A DNA stretch of 64,000 nt from Pseudomonas rustica (GTDB taxonomy: Bacteria; Pseudomonadota; Gammaproteobacteria; Pseudomonadales; Pseudomonadaceae): positions 372,001 to 436,000 of the forward strand of contig NZ_JAGYHF010000004.1 of NCBI RefSeq assembly GCF_018336155.1. Reading direction: 5' to 3'. Shown piece by piece: positions 59,825 to 64,000 of this stretch. Each line of letters begins with the position of its first letter. Position 1 is the stretch's first letter. Made by a program: the position numbers and the translations under genes. The notes under the pieces are model-generated. The model saw nothing but the letters and a program-made list of their open reading frames with translations, was not told the origin of the DNA and did no database searches.

Positions 59825-60736
59825 TTGGATAACTACTCGCAGCTGCTGGCGTTTCTTTGGGCCACGGAGCACGGTAACTTTTCAGCGGCCTCTCGCGCCC
59901 ACGGTCTGACGCCGTCGGCCATCAGCAAGCTGATTTCGCGTCTGGAAGATCGCTTGCAGGTGCGCCTGTTTCAACGCGGTACGCGCAGTTTGTCGCTGAC
60001 CGAAGAAGGCGCGGCCTATCTGGTCAGCGCCCGCGCGGTGATCAACGCGATGGCCGAAGCCGACTCACTGGCCGAAGCGTTTCCGACGCGGGTCAGCGGC
60101 ATGCTGCGGATTCACACGATGTCGACGTTTGCCAAACACCAGATCATTCCGTGGCTGCCGGAGTTTTTGGCGGCCTACCCCGGGTTGACGATTGATATCC
60201 AGATCGGCGCGCAATTTTCCGATCAGTTCGATCAAGGGCTGGATCTGGCGATTCACAGCGGCGTGTTGCCGGACTCCACGCGCATCGCCCGCAAGATTGG
60301 CCAGAGTCGCTGGATCATCTGCGCCTCCCCGGACTACCTCGCCCGCCAAGGAACGCCCGAGCACCCGCAGCAATTGCTCGATCACACCTGTTTCAGTTTT
60401 GGCTTCAACAGCGTGTGGAACGACTGGGATTTCCTCATCGATGGCAACCCGACCAGCATCCCGGTGATTCCCAAAGCGACTTTCGCTCAGGGTGATCTGC
60501 TGCGCGATCTGGCACTCAGCGGCGCGGGCATTGTGCGCTTGGCCGAGTTTCATATCGGCCACGACATCCGCGAAGGTCGCTTGATCCCGTTGCTGCAGAG
60601 CTACAGCCCGGACAGCTTCGAACCGATTTACATGATCTACACCAATCGCAAGCACCTCAGCCCCAGGATCCGCGTGTTCCGCGACTTTCTTGAACAGAAA
60701 CTCGCGCAGAGTCCGTGGAACACCGAGCGCGGCTGA
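59825..60736 (+). CDS. LysR family transcriptional regulator, TTG start
   Basis: A 303-residue LysR protein. The start is TTG at 59825 with GGGAGG 7 bases ahead and reads MDNYSQLLAFLWATEHGNFS; no ATG fits. The HTH is AASRAHGLTPSAISKLISRL, and the effector half has the CrgA-type features VSGMLRIHTMSTFAKHQIIP and DLAIHSGVLPDSTRIARKIG. Unusually, it is read in the same direction as its neighbours, 42 bp after the cupin gene and 32 bp before the aminotransferase gene. It may regulate the whole cluster including itself. Confidence 0.88.
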   Translation: MDNYSQLLAFLWATEHGNFSAASRAHGLTPSAISKLISRLEDRLQVRLFQRGTRSLSLTEEGAAYLVSARAVINAMAEADSLAEAFPTRVSGMLRIHTMSTFAKHQIIPWLPEFLAAYPGLTIDIQIGAQFSDQFDQGLDLAIHSGVLPDSTRIARKIGQSRWIICASPDYLARQGTPEHPQQLLDHTCFSFGFNSVWNDWDFLIDGNPTSIPVIPKATFAQGDLLRDLALSGAGIVRLAEFHIGHDIREGRLIPLLQSYSPDSFEPIYMIYTNRKHLSPRIRVFRDFLEQKLAQSPWNTERG

Positions 60737-60768
60737 ACGCTCACCTATTAATAAGCACAGAGGCTTCT

Positions 60769-62010
60769 ATGCGTAACCTGATTGGCGATGTTTCCAGCGC
60801 CGCGCGCATCCTTCCGGAACTCAATGGCGAAACCCTGTTTATCCGCAACGGCAAGGATGCCTATGTGTATGACGATCAAGGTCGTCGCTACATCGACACC
60901 GCGCTTGGCTTTGGCGCGGTGCTGTTGGGGCATGCCAATAATCGTGTCAACGAACAGGTGGCGGCGGCGTTGGCCGATTCTGCCGCGCCGTCCTGGGCGC
61001 ATGTTCGTGAACACGCGGCGGCTTCTGCGCTGGCGGCGCATACCGGCGCGCTGAGCAAAGTGATTTTCACCAACTCCGGCAGTGAAGCGGTGCACCTCGC
61101 CTGCCGCGCGGCTCGCGCTTATACCGGGCGCGGGCGTATCGCGAAAATGGCCGCGGGGTTCGATGGTTGGTTTGATGACGTCAGCTTTGGAAATGTGTCA
61201 TCCAGTGAGGCGAATTTTGCTGACGGTCAGCGACCTTCTACGCCGCGCACCACGTTGCTGCGTTTCAATGATTTTGCTGATGTTGAGCGGTTGTTTGCTG
61301 AGGACTCGGACATTGCGGCGGTAATTCTTGAGCCGATGCTCGCCAATGCCGGCTGCATCATGCCGGCGGCGGGGTATTTGCTGCATGTGCAGGAAGTCGC
61401 GCATCGGCATGGCGCGCTGGTGATCTGCGATGAAGTGTTGATGGGGTTTCGTTTGTTCGCCGGGCTCGCGGGTTTGCAGGCAGGGCTGGATCCGGACATC
61501 GCCAGTGTTGGCAAGGCGATTGGTAATGGTGTGCCGGTGTCGGCGATTGTCGGTAAGCCGCATATTCTGGTGGGGTTTGAGGAAGGTCGGGTGCTGCGCG
61601 GCGGTACGTTCAGCGGCAACCCGATGGCCTGTGCGGCGGTGATCAGCACCTTGGCGCAACTGGATGATGCGGATTATCAGCGTTTGATTGCGCGGGGTGA
61701 GGCGCTGCGCGTTTCGGTGGAGGCCTCGTTCAAGGCGCACGGGATGACGGTGAGCACCAGCGGTTACGGCAATGTGTTCGGGATCTGGCCTTCGGCGCAG
61801 GCACCGACGAATTATGCCGAGGCGCTGGAATGTGGCGCTGCGGAGTTTAGTAAGGCGCTGCATTTGGCGTTGCGCGAGGCCGGGGTGTTGGTGATGCCTT
61901 CGCCTTATGGGCGGGTTTATTTGTCGTTTGCGCATGATGATGAGGTGGTTGAGGAAATGAAGGCTGCTTTTGAGGTCGCGGCTTCGACGCTAGCTGGGCG
62001 GTTTGGCTGA
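60769..62010 (+). CDS. Class III aminotransferase (glutamate-1-semialdehyde aminomutase-like)
   Basis: A 413-residue PLP enzyme from the ATG at 60769. PLP Lys249 lies in DIASVGKAIGNGVPVSA; the cofactor aspartate is Asp221 in ALVICDEVLMGFRLF; NSGSEAVHLACRAARAYTGR and GGTFSGNPMACAAVISTLAQ fit GSA-aminotransferase/HemL-like proteins. It is shorter and diverged from true HemL, so a catabolic or biosynthetic aminotransferase acting on an omega-amino or beta-amino acid is more likely. With the permease and cupin it suggests a small amino-compound pathway. Confidence 0.87.
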   Translation: MRNLIGDVSSAARILPELNGETLFIRNGKDAYVYDDQGRRYIDTALGFGAVLLGHANNRVNEQVAAALADSAAPSWAHVREHAAASALAAHTGALSKVIFTNSGSEAVHLACRAARAYTGRGRIAKMAAGFDGWFDDVSFGNVSSSEANFADGQRPSTPRTTLLRFNDFADVERLFAEDSDIAAVILEPMLANAGCIMPAAGYLLHVQEVAHRHGALVICDEVLMGFRLFAGLAGLQAGLDPDIASVGKAIGNGVPVSAIVGKPHILVGFEEGRVLRGGTFSGNPMACAAVISTLAQLDDADYQRLIARGEALRVSVEASFKAHGMTVSTSGYGNVFGIWPSAQAPTNYAEALECGAAEFSKALHLALREAGVLVMPSPYGRVYLSFAHDDEVVEEMKAAFEVAASTLAGRFG

Positions 62011-62070
62011 GAGGATTGGAGGAGACAGGCCTGGCGTGCAAGGCGTCGGGTCTGGGGGTGGTTGATTTAC

Positions 62071-62098
62071 CGCTTTCGCGAGCAAGCCCGCTCCCACA
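62071..62098. repeat. REPIN array: half REP, GTGGGAG class
   Basis: A reverse arm alone (CGCTTTCGCGAGCAAGCCCG, CTCCCACA) opens the array, 60 bp after the aminotransferase stop. Its partner is missing. Confidence 0.9.
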
Positions 62099-62142
62099 GG
62101 GGTTCTCGGTAGTACACAAACCTCGGGCGCACCACAAATCAT

Positions 62143-62233
62143 TGTAGGAGCTGAGCTTGCTCGCGAAGGCGGCGTGTCAGGCGATAAATGGGTCGGCTGA
62201 TCTGGCGCTTTCGCGAGCAAGCTTTGCTCCTAC
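62143..62233. repeat. REPIN array: unit in GTAGGAG class
   Basis: Arms TGTAGGAGCTGAGCTTGCTC and GAGCAAGCTTTGCTCCTAC, with GCGTGTCAGGCGATAAATG between. It is preceded by the spacer GGTTCTCGGTAGTACACAAA. Confidence 0.92.
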
Positions 62234-62277
62234 GGGGTTCTCTGTCGTACAAAAAACTCGGCGACGCCACAAATCAG

Positions 62278-62367
62278 TGTGGGAGCGGGCTTGCTCGCGA
62301 AGGCGGTGTGTCAGGCAATAAATGTGTTGGCTGATCTACCGCTTTCGCGAGCAAGCCCGCTCCCACA
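62278..62367. repeat. REPIN array: unit in GTGGGAG class
   Basis: Arms TGTGGGAGCGGGCTTGCTCG and CGAGCAAGCCCGCTCCCACA; the inner part is GTGTGTCAGGCAATAAATGT. It is followed by another copy of the GTTCTCGGTAGTACACAAA spacer. Confidence 0.93.
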
Positions 62368-62411
62368 GGGTTCTCGGTAGTACACAAAACCCCAGGCACA
62401 CCACAAATTGA

Positions 62412-62500
62412 TGTAGGAGTGAGCCTGCTCGCGATGGCTTAAAATCAGCCAACATCTTCGGTACATACACACCGCTATCGCGAGCAGGCTCACTCCTACA
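62412..62500. repeat. REPIN array: unit in GTAGGAG class (GAGCCTGCTCGCGATGG variant)
   Basis: Arms TGTAGGAGTGAGCCTGCTCG and CGAGCAGGCTCACTCCTACA; the inner bases differ from those of its neighbours. The next spacer is shortened to GGTTCGTGTCCACGCCACAA. Confidence 0.92.
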
Positions 62501-62526
62501 AGGTTCGTGTCCACGCCACAAATCAG

Positions 62527-62616
62527 TGTGGGAGCGGGCTTGATCGCGAAGGCGGTGTGTCAGGCAATAAATGTGTTGGCTGATCTACCGCTTTCGCGAG
62601 CAGGCTCGCTCCCACA
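62527..62616. repeat. REPIN array: unit in GTGGGAG class
   Basis: Arms TGTGGGAGCGGGCTTGATCG (one change) and CGAGCAGGCTCGCTCCCACA; the inner sequence equals that of the unit at 62278. The GTTCTCGGTAGTACACAAA spacer follows again. A remnant of a GTAGGAG-class arm (GGCTCACTCCTACA, 62644-62657) comes next. Confidence 0.93.
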
Positions 62617-62683
62617 GGGTTCTCGGTAGTACACAAAACCCCAGGCTCACTCCTACAAGGTTCGTGTCAACGCCACAAATCAG

Positions 62684-62772
62684 TGTGGGAGCGGGCTTGC
62701 TCGCGAAGGCGGTGTGTCAGGCAATAGATGTGTTGGCTGATCTGGCGCTTTCGCGAGCAGGCTCGCTCCCAC
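62684..62772. repeat. REPIN array: last unit in GTGGGAG class
   Basis: Arms TGTGGGAGCGGGCTTGCTCG and CGAGCAGGCTCGCTCCCACA, with GTGTGTCAGGCAATAGATGT inside. The array ends here; from 62780 to 63079 lies AT-richer DNA with no gene, leading into the nuo promoter. Confidence 0.93.
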
Positions 62773-63079
62773 AGGGATCTGCGGTGCTCGGACAAAACAT
62801 TGATCCAGAGCGGTAGCGGTGTAGGAAAATTCGTGTAAAACGGGCGCCGTCGCTACTTGCAGTAACGTGCAAGTAAGACAACTTCCCAATACCTCATCCG
62901 TTAAACAGTTACAAAACCGCGCCAAACAATATTGATTATCATTTAGCAGCAACTATGTTCGTTACATTTCAAGCAAAACATATTTCCCGCAAAACCGGCT
63001 AATGCCCGCAACGCATGGGCTGGCGGGGCTTAGAGGTGCGCTATGTCCTTATTCCAATAAATAATTTCGCTATAGGAAT

Positions 63080-63108
63080 TTTACTTGCCGGGTGTTTAGC
63101 CATAAAAT
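63080..63108 (+). promoter_or_regulatory. Candidate nuo operon promoter
   Basis: TTTACT (63080-63085, four of six to the -35 consensus) and TAAAAT (63103-63108, five of six to the -10 consensus) are 17 bp apart. Transcription would start near 63115, about 80 bases ahead of nuoA. Confidence 0.5.
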
Positions 63109-63196
63109 CAGCGCGATTGATTGCTGCGACATATCGTCACTGCCTTATTTCTTTATCAAGCTCAGAGACCTTTGCTCTCTGTTAAGGATTACCAGC

Positions 63197-63610
63197 ATGC
63201 CCGAAGCGACAGGACTCATGGCCCACAACTGGGGCTTTGCCATTTTCCTTCTGGGTGTCGTCGGCCTGTGTGCCTTCATGCTCGGTGTCTCCAGCCTCCT
63301 TGGGTCAAAAGCCTGGGGCCGCAGCAAAAACGAACCGTTCGAGTCGGGCATGCTACCTACCGGTGGCGCCCGCTTGCGGCTCTCAGCCAAATTCTATCTG
63401 GTCGCGATGCTCTTCGTGATCTTCGATATCGAAGCCCTCTTTCTCTTTGCATGGTCTGTGTCCGTCCGCGAAAGCGGCTGGACCGGATTCGTCGAAGCTC
63501 TCGTTTTCATAGCAATTCTGTTGGCAGGTCTTGTCTACCTGTTCCGAGTGGGCGCCCTTGACTGGGCTCCGGAAGCTCGTCGCAAGCGGCAGGCGAAGCT
63601 GAAACAATGA
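63197..63610 (+). CDS. nuoA: NADH-quinone oxidoreductase subunit A
   Basis: A 137-residue protein from the ATG at 63197 with AAGGA 10 bases ahead. Three membrane helices are seen (about 10-32, 66-88, 96-116). The conserved loop [20 protein letters not shown] and the helix-2 segment [20 protein letters not shown], with its Asp and Glu, are hallmarks. NuoA sits at the joint of the hydrophilic and membrane arms of complex I. It is first of the nuo operon; nuoB follows after 10 bp. Confidence 0.96.
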   Translation: MPEATGLMAHNWGFAIFLLGVVGLCAFMLGVSSLLGSKAWGRSKNEPFESGMLPTGGARLRLSAKFYLVAMLFVIFDIEALFLFAWSVSVRESGWTGFVEALVFIAILLAGLVYLFRVGALDWAPEARRKRQAKLKQ

Positions 63611-63620
63611 GGCTTTGGCA

Positions 63621-64000
63621 ATGCAATACAATCTCACCAGGATCGACCCCGATGCTCCTAACGAGCAGTATCCGATTGGCGAACGGGAAACCGTTTCCGA
63701 TCCGTTAGAAGATCAAGTTCACAAAAACATTTTCATGGGCAAGCTGGAAGACGTGCTGAGTGGCGCTGTCAACTGGGGACGTAAGAACTCCCTGTGGCCG
63801 TACAACTTCGGCTTGTCGTGCTGCTACGTGGAAATGACCACCGCCTTCACGGCGCCCCACGACATCGCGCGCTTTGGCGCCGAGGTTATCCGGGCATCGC
63901 CGCGTCAGGCCGACTTCATGGTTATCGCCGGTACCTGCTTCATCAAGATGGCGCCGATCATCCAGCGTCTCTACGAGCAAATGCTCGAGCCGAAGTGGGT
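63621..64000 (+). CDS. nuoB: NADH-quinone oxidoreductase subunit B (partial, runs off the right edge)
   Basis: An ATG at 63621 opens [20 protein letters not shown]. The visible 126 residues include [20 protein letters not shown], where the paired cysteines bind cluster N2, and the third cysteine in [20 protein letters not shown]. NuoB carries the terminal iron-sulfur cluster that reduces quinone. The fourth ligand and C-terminus lie outside the window. Confidence 0.95.
   Translation, partial: MQYNLTRIDPDAPNEQYPIGERETVSDPLEDQVHKNIFMGKLEDVLSGAVNWGRKNSLWPYNFGLSCCYVEMTTAFTAPHDIARFGAEVIRASPRQADFMVIAGTCFIKMAPIIQRLYEQMLEPKW

Noticed and set aside
62071-62772. Regularly spaced repeats suggesting CRISPR
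   Set aside because: The units are long hairpins and their spacers are copies of one another, the opposite of CRISPR; no cas genes are present.
62935-62950. ATTGATTATCATTT as a Fur box ahead of nuo
   Set aside because: Only part of the 19 bp Fur consensus matches and the distance to the nuo start is large.

Overview
The window is about 60% GC chromosomal DNA from a Pseudomonas of the P. fluorescens complex. Three things point there. The gene order ftsK-aat-bpt-infA / clpA-clpS / cspD / icd / idh / nudix-mnmA-hflD-purB ... aceA ... nuoAB is the conserved Pseudomonas backbone. A monomeric isocitrate dehydrogenase (741 aa) sits beside the dimeric NADP enzyme. Intergenic regions are full of Pseudomonas-type REP/REPIN repeats in several families. 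No phage, integrase, IS transposase, CRISPR array, rRNA or tRNA gene was recognised.

Bases 1-25,400 are a mosaic of small accessory transcription units, mostly regulator/target pairs read divergently. They include a TetR regulator with a flavodoxin-fold oxidoreductase, a LysR regulator with a polyamine-type oxidase and binding protein, a MocR regulator with an EamA exporter, and an AraC regulator with an AhpD-like enzyme. Between them lie a MATE pump, a periplasmic chorismate mutase, a diguanylate cyclase, a SulP transporter, gamma-glutamyltransferase, Ogt, hemerythrin and GNAT acetyltransferases.

Bases 25,400-38,950 hold housekeeping operons: tusDCBE-ybiB (tRNA 2-thiolation relay), a glutathionyl-hydroquinone reductase, ftsK-lolA-rarA-crcB-serS-cysG on the minus strand, then aat-bpt-infA. 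A 62-codon frame between ftsK and aat reads as a gutted thioredoxin reductase gene. Bases 38,950-39,890 carry no gene; a long repeat is present there in two inverted copies around a small terminal-inverted-repeat element. Bases 39,890-55,630 carry clpA-clpS with cspD, icd/idh, nudix-mnmA-hflD, purB, a JmjC-type ribosomal oxygenase, a secretin-like orphan and aceA. The Aat/Bpt transferases and ClpS/ClpA together form the N-degron pathway. Icd, Idh and AceA compete at the isocitrate branch point.

Bases 55,630-63,200 are accessory again. A structured leader RNA whose parts can pair with the downstream hairpin loop and Shine-Dalgarno region (a C4-antisense-like layout) precedes a pair of DUF6124-type small genes. 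Three copies of a MITE-like repeat follow, then a four-gene cluster (amino acid permease, cupin dioxygenase, LysR regulator, class III aminotransferase) and a roughly 700 bp alternating REPIN array. The window ends in nuoA and a truncated nuoB.

The observations most worth a second look are the C4-like leader RNA, the trxB relic, the alternating REPIN array, the REPIN that supplies stop codons to two convergent genes, and a TGTAGT/ACTACA operator before aceA.
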